Source: Plasmodiophora brassicae
Lineage: Eukaryota > Endomyxa: Phytomyxea > Phytomyxea > Plasmodiophorida
DNA length: 64,000 nucleotides
Assembly: GCA_036867785.1 (NCBI GenBank)
Contig: CP145421.1
Location: 186,001-250,000 of the forward strand
Direction: 5' to 3'
The translations under genes and the position numbers were made by a program. Below the pieces are notes generated by a model. That model searched no databases. It saw only the letters and a list, made by a program, of their open reading frames with translations, and was not told where the DNA came from. Positions within the stretch are counted from its first letter, which is position 1. Every line of letters starts with the position of its first letter. Shown here piece after piece: positions 20,624 through 31,789 of this stretch.

Positions 20624-22313
20624 TCATGACCGTAGGAAGGGCATCTTGCCCCCGTACAGAGGAGCAGGGCTGTGGCACAACGAGTCAGCCATGCACGGAT
20701 CGTGGAAATGCGATGCGACCGAGCACCTCACGAATGGAATAATCGACGCGTAGCGGGGCAGAGTTCGTTTCCACACGCTGTCAACGTCCTCTTGTACAGG
20801 GACGCCGTCCAGTCGCGTCCCGCTCGCAGCCGGGCGCTCCATCGGAACGACAACGCCGAGTTCCCAGTTGGTAACTTTGAAACTGCCGCTGCTTAGGAGG
20901 TGTCCCCATGCCGCGCTGGACACATTGTGGCTGCCGTGGTAAATCCATCCGACGGGGCCCTCATCAGAGTCGCGTCGCGCCAGAATCACCTGCCCTCACA
21001 TGTTATCCACGTACAAAGGCGAACATGACGCGACGTACCTTGGCGTGCATCAGCGAGTGTGGGCATCGCGAGCTGATGCTGTCTCGAAGGATGCCTCTCG
21101 GGAACGACGGCGACTGATACTTCGCTCTCGTGAAGAACAACGATCCCCCTTGCTGAATCGAGGACGCGACCGTATCTGCGGTAGGGAATACGACGGCGAT
21201 CGGAGGTGGATTGACAGCACCCTTCGCAGACGGAGTCGTTGGCGAAAGCCCTGACGCGAACTTGTAGAAGTCATGCATCCAGTGCGTCGTGAGCGCTCCC
21301 AGGGACGACGTCGAGCATTCCAGCTTGAGCAGGCGCTGCGATACATCAGGCGCCGTGGCTCCAATGGCCTTGACCGCCCGTGATAGCGCGCGTAAACCGT
21401 AATCCGGATCGGTTCTGGCGTGCGTTCCCGGTCGAGACGCCACGATGCGCGCCTACAGCGACGTGTAAGCGCGCGCACCATTGCAGGCACGTCGGTGCCA
21501 GACCTTTGCACCTGCGAATTCGTACCGATCGAATTCACTGACCACATCCGACGGCGCGTTTAGCGCGACGATGAACGAGCGAAGGTCGTTGTAGAAGGCG
21601 TTGTTCGCGTTGCTCGAGGACGGTCGCAGTGGGAAATCCTGAACAAACACAATGTTCTTCTAGGCGTAAGCACCATCCGGGCGACGTGCCAGAACCATGA
21701 CGAGCCCGACCTCGTAACCGCCGTAGTCCACAGGGACCAGGTTCCCGGAGCTGATCACGACCCGCAGGAAGCCGTCGTACGAGAGCAGCATCAGCTTGGC
21801 GTGCATGCAGCTGAACGCGGGCTTTGGAGGATGCAATATTCGCCACTGGTCACGCCGTCTGACCCCTGCCTGGACATAACAGCGCGTGTTAGAGAGCGAT
21901 AAGTCCATACAGACTGGGGAGTGTACCCTGTCTCCGTCCGCCGCCTGCCAATGCAAGGCAATGCAAACATCTGGAACGGACGCGAGCTTCTCGCGCAACC
22001 ACTCCTCGTCAATGATGTACGTCGTCAGGAACGCGCGTTTCAGCCTCGGCGCATCGATCAAATCGTCAAAGGCGATCCCGTTGCCGCCCCGGTACTCCTC
22101 CAGCGGCACCTCGGTCAGGATCGACTCGCCCGTCGCGAACCGCAGCGTCGGTCGTTTCGCGCGCGGCTCGCCCCCGCCGCCGTCGACCTGCAGCGCCCGC
22201 TTCCTCGCCAGACGCTCCCTCTCCATCTCCGCCCGCGATGGCACCGGCGCCGACACCGACGCTGCTATCGCGCGCGCCATCGCATCCTTGCCGGACCCGT
22301 CGTCGGTCGTCAT
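20624..22313 (-). CDS. TDP1: Tyrosyl-DNA phosphodiesterase 1
   Basis: Phospholipase-D superfamily repair enzyme that removes topoisomerase I peptides from 3' DNA ends. Four exons: 22313-21696, 21638-21504, 21452-21039, 20989-20624 (510 aa, introns 49-57 bp). First HKD-type motif: CMHAKLMLLSYDGFLRVVIS followed by SGNL; second: SLMHAKVILARR...WIYHGSHNVSSAAWG, with the splice falling exactly after the catalytic Lys. Other family blocks: AFLTTYIIDEEWL, DFPLRP, RIVASRPG, VVFPTADTV, NWELGVVVP. The C-terminal 60 residues (after VVVPMERP) do not resemble the usual TDP1 end and could contain an unrecognised intron. Divergent with SMG9 (394 bp between starts). Confidence 0.88.
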
Positions 22314-22707
22314 CGACGATCAACCCGTGTGCAGTCGCGGCAGTTCCGCAAAAAGGACGCGTCGCCACGACGACGACGTCCCGATCATGTTCCCGCGCAC
22401 GTCTCTGCCAGCAGGTGCCATGCCCATCGGTGGCGTAGTGCGTCGCGGCAATCGATTAACAGCGGCGCCCCAGGGCGTGGTTGCCTTCAGCGGACGAACC
22501 GATTTCTGGGTCATACCCAGTGGTGCGTTTCGGCAGGTGGGCGCACAGGTATCTGCATAGTGTGGTTATTGATGGCCGTCCAGCAGAGAGGACCCTCCCA
22601 GTCGTGCAACACCTGTATCGCGAACGTACGATCAACAGGGGCGGGCAGGACGCCGCGCGGTGCAGCCGAGCGCCTCCAATCTGCGCCACGCAGGGCGACG
22701 CCAGGTC
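22314..22707. promoter_or_regulatory. Divergent promoter region TDP1 / SMG9
   Basis: 394 bp between two divergent start codons. No motif is assigned and no gene seen; a bidirectional promoter is inferred from layout. Confidence 0.35.
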
Positions 22708-23935
22708 ATGCAGGGCGATTATCGGAAGGGCGCGGCCGGGAAGAGAGGTCACGGTCGCGGCGGTGCTCGACGGGAGCCGGATGGGCGTGCGCGCCGCCCG
22801 TCGCCGTCGACGCCGCCGCCCCCGACGATCGCACCGAGGAAGATCCTGGTGAAGCCGGCGGCCGAGCCGGCGCTGACCCTGCGACCGGCGACGCCTGTGC
22901 TGCTTCGGCCGGCTCGGCGTACCGTTCCCGTCCCGAAGCAGGTCGTGTCGATATTGGACGCGCAGCTTCGCCCCCAGAGGAACGTCGAGGAGGTTCGTGG
23001 GCCAGGTTCCTTCCGGGCGCGGGCGACGAATACTAACGCAGCCGCGCCAGATGCTCGTGGACGCCCCGGCGGTACCGTTCTCGGTCTGCGGCGCGATCGG
23101 AAGCGTCGCATCTGGGAAGTCGACGTTGCTGTCGGCGCTGTCGAGGTTCCTGTTGCCGTCGTTAGACGCGGCGACCGCGTTTAACGCGCACAGCGAGGCG
23201 TCGCTGGCGAACGGATCGACCGTGACGTCCGGTGTCGATGCCATCTTCTGTGAGCAGCACGTCGTCGTCGACTGCCAGGTGATGCAACCAGTGGTCTGCC
23301 CCCCGCCGCCGTGCGCTCGCTTACGACGTACGTCGTCAACAGGCACTGAATCCGTTGGTCCTCGGGGGCAATGCTCACAGCCTGCAGATGCAGTCGACGG
23401 AAGTCGCCATGTTCGCCCTGTCCGTCTGCAATATCCTTCTTGTGGTGCAGGACGCCTTCTGCGAGGATTCCATCCTGCACACGCTCGCGTCGGCTGCGAT
23501 GCTAAAGCGCGCTGGTACGTCCCGTTCTGTAAGCCTGGCCGACCTCGCCTACATCGGAATGCAGGTGCGCCTGGAGATTCGTCGTCGTTCCCCAGCATGC
23601 AGCACTGCGCCCGCTGTGTCTTCGTGTACAACAAGGTCCCGCTGGATCGTTTCACGCCCAGTGTGCGGGACAGTTTGCATGACCGTCTGCGCGCGTTCCT
23701 TGACCCGGCCGCGTTCCCATCGACGTCGCAGCCGGTGCTCAACGACCTGCTGACGGGAGACGAAAGGCGGGACCCAGGCCTGGACCTATTCCTAGTCCCA
23801 TGCAGCGAGACCGCGACGCGGGCGCACCGCTTGACTATGGACGAGCTGTGGGGAAAGGTTGGCCAATTGTGCCAGGACGCCACCGCGTCCGCAAACCCGT
23901 CCGGGTCGTTCGGCACTTGGTCAGGTTGCGCGTGA
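22708..23935 (+). CDS. SMG9: SMG9-like nonsense-mediated decay factor
   Basis: G-domain-like subunit of the SMG1-SMG8-SMG9 kinase complex in nonsense-mediated mRNA decay. Four exons: 22708-22992, 23042-23278, 23343-23514, 23565-23935 (354 aa). A proline-rich basic N-terminal tail (PSPSTPPPPTIAPRKILVKP) is followed by the P-loop GSVASGKSTLLSALSRFLLP, then TSGVDAIFCEQHVVVD, MQSTEVAMFALSVCNILLVV followed by QD, CARCVFVYNKV and PGLDLFLVPCSE, all in SMG9 order. It is shorter than human SMG9 (520 aa), mostly in the disordered N-terminus. The first intron carries a TACTAAC branch-point-like sequence just before the acceptor. The true C-terminus is slightly uncertain: a frame with AREAVQSVSVSDD lies just beyond 23930 and looks like the usual SMG9 end. 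Confidence 0.82.
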
Positions 23936-24286
23936 AGCTGTGCAATCCGTGTCCGTATCTGACGACATCATCGTGGCAGGTTCGCCGACGGTTCCCGGGT
24001 CGCTGACGACATCCGCAATTCGAGGCTCGTCTCCGTGTTCAGCAAGGCTGTCCACTCCCAGCGGCTCTTTGAATGAAGGACGGCCATGGACTCGTATATA
24101 TGACCGGACGCCCTTGTGCCACCCGTGGGAATCACGCAGCGGCGGTATGTACATAGGTGGGGCGCGTTCGTACAGAGCAGCGGGCCCCGCGTAAAAATAG
24201 ACCATGGCGGCCGGTCGCCTCCTCGTCGACGCGGCCAAGTCCGTGGCGGCAGTTCCAAGTCGGTGCACGGACAGACGACGACGACG
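23936..24286. other. Intergenic region upstream of CCT4
   Basis: 351 bp, no independent gene. It ends in an ACGACGACGACG run just before the CCT4 ATG. Confidence 0.4.
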
Positions 24287-26047
24287 ATGGCGGTCGACGC
24301 GGCACCAGCGCCGGCGACCGGCGACAAATTCGCGGGCGGCGAGAAGGGCAAGGATGTGCGCGCGTCCAACATGTTCGCGGCCAAGGCCGTTGCCGACTGC
24401 GTGCGCACGTCGCTCGGCCCGCGCGGCATGGACAAAATGATCACGTCCAGCACCGGCGACGTTGTCATCACGAACGACGGCGCCACGATCCTGAACAAGC
24501 TGGAAGTCGCGCACCCAGCTGCGCGCATGCTTGTCGACGTGTCGAAGTCGCAGGTACCCGGGGACGCCGTGCGCCTCGATATTCGTTGCTCAATGGTCGA
24601 TCCAGGATGTGGAGGCCGGTGACGGTACGACATCGGTGACCGTGATCTGCGGCGGGCTGCTTGCCGCCGCCCAGCAGCTGATGGAGAAGGGCATCCACCC
24701 GTCGGTCATCTCCGAGGCGTTCGGCCTGGCCGCGCTGGAGAGCGAACGCATCCTCAAGTCGATCGCAACGCGCGTCGACCTCGCCGACCGTGAATCGCTG
24801 ATCCAGTCGGCGACGACGTCGCTGAACTCGAAGGTCGTCTCGGCTCATTCGGCCAGGCTGGCCCCGCTGGCCGTCGACGCCGTCTTCAGCGTCATCGACG
24901 TCAACACGGCGACCAACGTCGACCTCCGCGACATTAAAGTCGTGCAGAAACTCGGGGGCACCGTTGACGACACGGTAGGGGCGCGGCGGCACGCGAGACC
25001 CCTGTTCGCGGCTCTGATTCGCGTGTAGGAGTTGGTGCACGGCCTGGTGTTCCCGCAGAACGCGCACCATGCGGCCGGCGGGCCGACGCGCGTCACCAAC
25101 GCGAGCATCGCGCTGATCCAGTTCCAGCTGTCGGCCCCGAAGACGGACATGGAGAACTCGGTGCTGATCAGCGACTACCAGCAGATGGATCGGGTGCTGC
25201 GCGAGGAGCGCAAGTACATCCTCGGCATGGTCAAGGTCATCGTCAAGTCCGGCTGCAACGTCCTGCTGATCCAGAAGTCCATCCTGCGCGACGCCGTCTC
25301 GGACCTGTCCCTGCACTTCCTGGCCAAGAAGGGCATCATGGTCGTCACCGACGTCGAGCGCGAGGACGTCGAGTTCATCTCCAAGACGCTGGGCCTGTCG
25401 CCCATTGCGAACGTCGACAGCTTCACGCCCGACAAGATGGGATCCGCCGAGCTCGTCGAAGAGGTGCTGTATTGGTTGTCGCTGTCTGTTGAACCCTGAA
25501 TTGCTAATCGCAGTAACCACAGCTGTCGACCCCCGACGGGAAGATCGTGAAGATCACCGGCGTTCGCCATCCTGGGCGCACCGTTTCCATCCTCGTGCGC
25601 GGGTCGAACCACCTGATGGTCGAGGAAGCGGAACGATCCGTCCACGATGCGCTGTGTGTGATCCGGTGCCTGGTCAAGCAGCGGTACATGGTCGCGGGCG
25701 GCAGCGCCCCCGAGGTCGAGGTCAGCATGCGCCTCGCGAAGCACGCGCAGACGCTGACGGGCATGGCGTCGTACTGTGTGCGGGAGTTCGCCAACGCGCT
25801 CGAGATCATCCCGTTCACGCTCGCCGAGAACGCGGGCCTGAACCCGATGGAGATCGTCACCGAGCTCAAGGCCCGCCATGCGAACGGGCAGACGACCGCC
25901 GGCATCAACGTCCGCAAGGGGTGCATCACCGACATCCTCGAGGAGAACGTCGTCCAGCCGCTGCTGGTCACAACGAGCGCCATCAACCTCGCGACCGAAT
26001 GCGTCCGGATGCTGCTCAAGATCGACGACATTGTCGCCGTTCGCTGA
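24287..26047 (+). CDS. CCT4: TCP-1/CCT chaperonin subunit delta
   Basis: Subunit of the eight-membered cytosolic chaperonin that folds actin and tubulin. Four exons: 24287-24553, 24606-24974, 25029-25463, 25523-26047 (531 aa; human CCT4 is 539). Delta-specific sequence: [69 protein letters not shown] followed by [53 protein letters not shown]. The ATP-binding NDGATIL and GDGTTS motifs are intact. The start is an ATG placed at the expected distance before the conserved core. Confidence 0.95.
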
Positions 26048-26804
26048 TGTGCCCGCCCGGATGTCGCCTAACGTCTCCGATTACTACACTACATGCTCGC
26101 GAGGTTGCAATGTTGTCACCGGGTTCGTTGTGCACACGGATGCTGGTCCCCCGCGCTGCTTCTACTGAGGTATCTGCCTGTGGTGGTGCTCACAGGTGCC
26201 GTTCGCCCACCCTCCGTAGGCCCTACGAAACGGTACTTGTGTCGTCTGTGCTCACAGACGCCCGCCCCTCGACAGTTTGCAGCATCTGTCCCGAGTCCCG
26301 ACGATCGTGAGGAGATTGCATCGGGCGTGCGATGCCTGCGCGTTCGCGTCCCCGTCGCGCTTGCAGCCGACATTCCCGGCAGTGGTGACTCTATCGTTCG
26401 CTCGTGCCGGTGCAGTAGCGACTTCGGCCGCATTCCTTGCGAACATTCCTAAGATACGTGAATGTTCGATGCTTCCGCACTGGCCCTCGACGTGTGATGA
26501 CAGTACGCTCAACATTGTCAAATCGGTCGTAAAATTCTGGCGAGACCAACGTCCCCTATGGTAACGGAAGTCCAGTTTCGTGGGTGTGTTCAGCTGACGG
26601 ATCGTCATGCTGTGACCGCTGTCGGTCTAGCGCATCTGGAAGGAACACGCTCCATGTACGATGATGACAGGGCGGGCACCAGCCAGGGTACATTGTTCTC
26701 ACGTTGCTCTTCCCCGAACTATTCCGATCCACGGGAACCGGTCGGGGCGCGCAGTCTGAGAGTATTGGATTTGTTTTCGAGGGTCGCGTCTGAGCTGCAG
26801 CGCG
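26048..26804. other. Intergenic, no gene seen
   Basis: About 757 bp between CCT4 and tRNA-Val. Frames are short and no family is recognisable. Small transcripts cannot be excluded. Confidence 0.4.
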
Positions 26805-26878
26805 GATCTCGTGGTGTAGTTGGTTATCACATCTGTCTAACACACAGGAGGTCCCCAGTTCGAACCTGGGCGAGATCA
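26805..26878 (+). tRNA. tRNA-Val (anticodon AAC)
   Basis: Acceptor GATCTCG pairs perfectly with CGAGATC, discriminator A. D loop contains GTAGTTGGTTATC, anticodon arm CTGT-CTAACAC-ACAG (anticodon AAC), T arm CCCAG-TTCGAAC-CTGGG. No intron; no CCA encoded, as in eukaryotes. Confidence 0.95.
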
Positions 26879-27335
26879 TGTTTTTGCGCTCTCCTTTTGG
26901 TGTGCGTTGCGGCTGCCTGCCTGCCGATCTTCCGGGTCGGCCCCCTCCGCTTTTACCTACTGGCTGCGCGGCTCGAAGGCCCTATTCTATCCATCGCTTG
27001 CGTGAGCACCCGTGTCGTTAGTTAGTAATGGTATCCGCACTCGGATGACGCGCGGGCTGGTCATTCAGCCGGCAATATTCGAAGACGCGTCAGACACTAC
27101 GTTGTGGAATAGCGCAATTGCAGAAGCCTCCTAAACGACGACTTTCGGGTTCATTTCGATCCGACGTTCCTCCTCCAGCGCCCAATTACCCCTTCAGCCG
27201 CCAGCATGATCCGATTCCAGGTCCGCTTGAAAGGAACCGCTGACACCCTCCTCCCCCTCGCATTCGTCGAGCGAGCAGGCACGTGAGAATGTGGCAAGCG
27301 GACGTCACGCCCTCCATGTTAGGTAAGGCTCGTTC
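26879..27335. other. Intergenic, no gene seen
   Basis: 457 bp downstream of tRNA-Val; nothing recognisable. Confidence 0.4.
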
Positions 27336-28120
27336 TCACTGGTCAGGTTTCAGGGGGGACGGGGGTGTCCGTACACTCGGCCGAACGAATTGAGTGCCCT
27401 GGATCCGATCCGAAGCCGATTCCTGACCGGCCGGGACGCACGGTGACAGAGATGGGGGTAACCATACCGCTGGAGGCGTGGCCTGCGTGCCATAACAGCA
27501 TATGAGGCCCAGGCGCATAACACTGCCTACGAACGGTTCGTTACCTAGGCCAGAACCAGCAGTCCAACCCATTTTCCGCAGGATACGATGCCCGACGTTG
27601 CAGCTGGGGATCTCCTGCTCCTGCTGCACGTCGAACGAAACGTTCCCGTGTGCACCAGGCTCGCGGGCAGGCGACCGCCGCTGCCGAAAGCGCCGCCATC
27701 GCCCGCCTGTGGCCGCCGCCGTCTTCACCTCCAGCGATAACGACGGCGGCGGCATCGGAAAATCGTCGGCCATGTCCTCCTCGACAGGCGCGCTGGTCGG
27801 GCACGTGGCCGTGTCCGACGGGAATCGCTGCGCGATGTCCTTCCAGACGTCCTGGACGCTGTCAGCCGTGTCCTGCATCGGCCTGTAGGAGGTACGCGAT
27901 GCGGCGCCGTCGACGGACTCCGTGGCGGCGCTGTCGCGATGATGATCCGACGGGGTCTAGCGGTGAATTGGCGGTCGACATCGGCGGCTGTGGGCTTGCG
28001 CAGGTACTCTGCTCCACACCGTCGAACGATCTCAGAGTTGAAACGCTACAGACAACTGTTAGCCTCATCATACGCGATGATTTGTTCACGGCCCTTGAAG
28101 GATTCAAGGGCCGTACGTGC
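27336..28120 (-). CDS. Probable G-patch domain protein (borders uncertain)
   Basis: The minus strand carries a G-patch motif, VGHRILRKMGWTAGSGLGNE (about 27590-27530), the glycine-rich RNA/helicase-partner element of splicing and ribosome-biogenesis factors. Upstream in the same protein are VQDVWKDIAQRF, an acidic/proline stretch (EEDMADDFPMPPP) and, joined by probable short introns, KYLRKPTAADVDRQFTAR and ALESFKGREQIIAYDEAN. Downstream of the G-patch a donor GTAGGC may lead to a last exon. The start codon is not identified; the 5' side runs into an inverted repeat at 28137. It might activate a DEAH helicase, as known G-patch proteins do, but that is inference. Confidence 0.5.
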
Positions 28121-28136
28121 TCTCCCCGATCTTGAT

Positions 28137-28332
28137 ATACTCGTCGAGCTCGTCGCCCGGTAACCCGTAGCACAGCATGCGGTTCGCTGCTGTACACGTC
28201 TGGATTGTAGACAGGCCTGGTACACCCAACACATCGACTCGTTGAATGACCTGACCTGTCGTCATTTCAAAGTGTACAGCAGCGAACCGCGTGCTTTGGT
28301 AGGGGTTTCCGCCCGGCGCGCTCGACGAGTAT
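28137..28332. repeat. Short inverted repeat (about 60-bp arms)
   Basis: The reverse complement of 28137-28197 resembles 28270-28332. Both encode YSSEP-A-(x)n-RRARRVY on their own strands (YSSEPHAVLRVTGRRARRVY and YSSEPRALVGVSARRARRVY). The arms differ at many positions. A fold-back transposon remnant is likely. Confidence 0.6.
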
Positions 28333-28727
28333 ACTATAAGTACCTACAGTGTACCTATGGAGAACGAGAGACAGGACCGTTCTACAAACCCCAAACGTGG
28401 CGTAGCTCGTTCGTGGATTTGGTCCCGTGCCCAGAGTCGGCGGCCGTCCCTGCGAGGCTGAGTAGGTGGCTCTTGGACGGTGAACGGGTTCGCGAAGAAC
28501 GCGCGAGTGAATTGCCCCTCGACATGACTCAGAGCGTCGGCCTGGAGCTCCACATCCGGCAGCCGAGGCAAGCTTGTAAGACAAGCCGCCTGCAGGCGAT
28601 CGGAGGGACGAACAAGATCCCCGTTCTCATATGGCTTTCGCGCAACGGGTTCTAGGAGAAGGTGGTATCCTGCCTGGGAAGGTCGTGCCAGGCGGTCTGA
28701 CTTACGCTTGTAACATTCTCGACCGGA
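28333..28727. other. Intergenic, no supported gene
   Basis: 395 bp between the inverted repeat and the exchanger gene. A frame containing PESAAVPARLSRWLLDGERV is open but has no family resemblance or start context. Confidence 0.35.
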
Positions 28728-30634
28728 ATGGGAGCGGCCCTCCTGGATGATAATGTTGGGCCTCCCGTCATTCGCGGCCCTGTCGTCCCGGGAATGGAGG
28801 TGTTTCCGCCGCGGGCCGTCCTCCAGCAATTGGACCTTGTCCCGCTGGGCACCCTGATCGTCATCTACGGTTCCTGGTTACGCGCTGACACCGCCTCTGC
28901 ATTCCCTGATACTCGCGCGCGTAGTGTACTTCCTGTGCGTCGCATCGTCAATCCTGTCCCGCGGATGCAACATGCTCCTCCAGATCTACGGTCCAGGCGT
29001 CATTGGCGGTCTGGTTATCCCAATGCTCGGTCAGTATCGGGCGTGTACAGCGGTCGTTGCCACCCCGGTCGGGTAACATCGGTCCTGCGGCAGGTGCCAT
29101 CCCGGACGGCGTCCTGATCCTGATATCGGGGATGGGGACCGGCAGTACGCACGACATCCAGAAGGACATGGCAGTGGGGATCGGCACCCTGACCGGGTCC
29201 AGCATCATGCTGATCACGATCCCGTGGGCGGCGGGCGTCTGGCTCGGCAGGCGCGATATCCACCCGGCCACCGGCCTGGCCATGAGCACGGTCGTCAACG
29301 GCACTGTGCGACCAATGTACACGAAGTTCACCTGGACGATGACGGGCGTCACCGCGTTCCACGAGATCGCCTACCTCGCCAAGACGATGATGGCGACCGC
29401 CCTGCTGTACCTCGTCATCCAGATCCCGGCCATGTTCTTCCGACAGGACCAACAGGCGGGCGACGAGGAGCGAATGTACGCCATCCTCGGGTTCTGCGGC
29501 TCCATGGCCGCCTTCGTCGCCTACAGCGTCGTCCAGCTTCGCAGCGTCGAAGGCCACGAGATGCAGAGGCAGCGGCAGAAGTCGACGAAGCGGAGGCACT
29601 GGGAGAAGACGCTGGCGCGGCAGCTGACGCCCGGCAAGAGCCTGCGCCTGGTCTTCAAGACGTTCGACCTCGACGACGACGAGTTCATCGACCGGCCCGA
29701 GCTGGTCCGGTGCCTGAACTCGCTCGGCCTGGACGCCGACCGGCGCGACGTCAACGCGATCCTGAAGGAGATGGACGGCGGCGGCCTGCGCCGGCAAAGT
29801 ACGCACGTTGACTGCACGGGGAACATTCGCTCGCCCGCACTCTCCGCTGACTGCGCGACTGCCGACGCAGATTCCGACGAGCGCATCTCGTACCGCGAGT
29901 TCGAGCAGTTCTTCACGCGCGCCATCACGCTGGACGACAAGCGGCGATCGCGCACGGATCGCCCGTCGATGGCGACGGGCCTGCTGGACGCGTCCGTTGA
30001 CGGCGTGCCCGACGCCGACGACTGGGACGACGACTGCGACGAGGAGGAGCGCATGTACGTGCACCTGTCGGATGCGCAGATCCAGTGGAAGGCGCTGCGG
30101 ACGCTGACGTTCGGCGCCGCCCTCGTCACGCTGTTCTCGTTCCCGCTCGTGACGACCATGGCCGTGTTCGCCGACAAGGTCGGCGTCAGCGCGTTCTACG
30201 TCAGCTTCGTGGTCGCCCCGTTCGCCAGCAACGCCAGCGAGGTCATGGCCGCGCTGCAATTCGCCACCAAACGCAACTCGAAGGGCGTGTCGCTCATGTT
30301 CGGGTCGCTGTACGGCTCGGCGAACATGAATGTAGGGTGGTGTCGGCCGCACGGAATGCCGACATTGACGACGACGCTGACGTTGTGCCAGAACACGTTC
30401 GCGCTATCCATCTTCCTGGGCCTGGTCGCGTTCCGCGGCCTGCAATGGCTGTTCACTGCCGAGGTCGTCGTCATCCTGTTCGTCACGTTCGCGGTCGGCA
30501 TGCAGGGGCGGCGCCGGACGGTCCGCATGTACCAGGCGGCGCTGGTCGCCGCCCTGTACCCGTTCAGCATCATGGCCATCTACGGCCTGAAGCGCCTGGG
30601 CCTGGACAAGGGGTACCACCGCACGCCGACATGA
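28728..30634 (+). CDS. EF-hand Na+/Ca2+ exchanger of the NCL type
   Basis: CaCA-superfamily cation exchanger resembling plant NCL (NCX-like with cytosolic EF-hands). Five exons: 28728-28869, 28925-29029, 29094-29798, 29871-30331, 30392-30634 (551 aa). First half: LVPLGTLIVIYVYFLCVAS, LLQIYGPGVIGGLVIPMLGA, first alpha-repeat PDGVLILISGMGTGS. The central cytosolic loop has a canonical EF-hand DLDDDEFIDRPE and a second, degenerate one (NSDERISYREFEQF, loop disrupted at the splice site). Second half: FVVAPFASNASEVMAALQFA followed by TKR (second alpha-repeat) and the NNTFALSIFLGLVAFRGL region, closing with YPFSIMAIYGLKRLGLDKGY. Family function is Ca2+ export or vacuolar loading. The 5' end is tentative: ATG at 28728 or 28794, and no signal peptide is found. 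Confidence 0.85.
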
Positions 30635-30727
30635 CGCCGAATAGACCAGCAACAACACTACCGGATGAGGATATCGTAGCCGTTCATTGTTGTCCCAGAT
30701 CGGCGCGGGGCGCGTGCCCCTGTCGCC

Positions 30728-31732
30728 ATGTCCCCCAACCATGCCGCCGCCGTTGTCGTCGTCGTCGTCGTTGTCCTGGCGTCCGATACGTCGTCGGCGA
30801 TCGGTATCGCCAAGCGTCACGCGTACGGGAACGCGGGCATCACGAGCACAGAGCTGGCGCGGTCGGGCGTCCTGCAGCGGTTGCAGGACGACGCCGGCAT
30901 TGTTGTCGGCGAGTTGCTGGGCGGCGGCGGGTCCGGCAGCGTGTTCGCCGCCCCGCCCGACCTCGCCGTCAAGTTCGCCCGCCTGCTGACCGACGCCGAC
31001 CGCCGGCAATGGGCGCAGGAATGCCAGACGAACGGCGAGATCGCGCGCCTGCCGCCTGGCGACCGGGCGCACCTGGCGACCGCCCTGTCCTGCACGACGG
31101 TCGGCGACTTTGGCGTCCTGGTCATGCCCCGGTACGCGACGCCGCTCGCCAGCGTCGTCGCCACCCTGTCCGTCGATGACGTGCACCGGGTCGCGCGGGA
31201 CGTCGCCACCGCGCTCGACGTCCTGCACACGCGGGTCGGGGTCGTCCACCTCGACGTCAAGGTCGGCAACGTGGTCCTGGACGGGGACGGGCGCGCCCTG
31301 CTCATCGATTTCGGCGTGGTCGCGCGCGTCGGCGCCCCCACATTACGGCAGCGAGGCACGCGCGGCAGCATCGCCCCCGAACTGTTGCTGGCGGGCGACG
31401 CGCCGCCGCCGATCGCGACGCCTGCCGCCGATATGTACGGGTTCGGCGTGCTGTTGTACCATCTGGTCGGGCGGCGCCCCGATCCCGACCCGGCGCTGCT
31501 GGGGTACGCGCTCGGCATGGGGCCCCGGCCGACGCTGACCGATCGGGAGTGCCGAGCGACGGCCCTGCTGTGCCCGTTGATATCCGCCTGCATGTCGTTG
31601 CGGGCGGAGGAGCGCCCGACGCCTCGCCAGGCGATCAACGCCCTGCTGCCCGGCACGTCGGCACCGCTCGTCGTGATGGTCGCGGCGATCGCCCTCGTGG
31701 TCGTCCTGTCGCGCACGAACAGGAAACAGTGA
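30728..31732 (+). CDS. Signal-peptide protein kinase with C-terminal membrane anchor (HLD kinase A)
   Basis: Single exon, 334 aa. It starts with a hydrophobic leader containing eight valines (GTC repeat) that looks like a cleavable signal peptide ending at SSA. The kinase domain fills the middle: glycine loop GELLGGGGSGSVFA, LAVKFARLL (K82), gatekeeper VLVMPRY, catalytic VVHLDVKVGNVVL (HLD instead of HRD, D176), LIDFGVVARVG (D194), activation end GSIAPELLL, DMYGFGVLLYHL. The tail is a membrane segment PLVVMVAAIALVVVLS with a basic end RTNRKQ. Known kinase residues are all present, so activity is expected. The topology places the kinase in the ER/Golgi lumen or outside, anchored by its tail. 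It is a paralogue of the gene at 37025. Function unknown. Confidence 0.85.
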   Translation: MSPNHAAAVVVVVVVVLASDTSSAIGIAKRHAYGNAGITSTELARSGVLQRLQDDAGIVVGELLGGGGSGSVFAAPPDLAVKFARLLTDADRRQWAQECQTNGEIARLPPGDRAHLATALSCTTVGDFGVLVMPRYATPLASVVATLSVDDVHRVARDVATALDVLHTRVGVVHLDVKVGNVVLDGDGRALLIDFGVVARVGAPTLRQRGTRGSIAPELLLAGDAPPPIATPAADMYGFGVLLYHLVGRRPDPDPALLGYALGMGPRPTLTDRECRATALLCPLISACMSLRAEERPTPRQAINALLPGTSAPLVVMVAAIALVVVLSRTNRKQ

Positions 31733-31789
31733 TACATCGGCCTGGCAGGCGCCATGGTTTATTGGACACGCAGGGACGGGACAGGTGGA

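Noticed and set aside
30728-31732. Kinase A as a pseudokinase because HRD is HLD
   Set aside because: The catalytic Asp, the VAIK-type Lys and the DFG Asp are all present; the Arg of HRD is absent in many active kinases.
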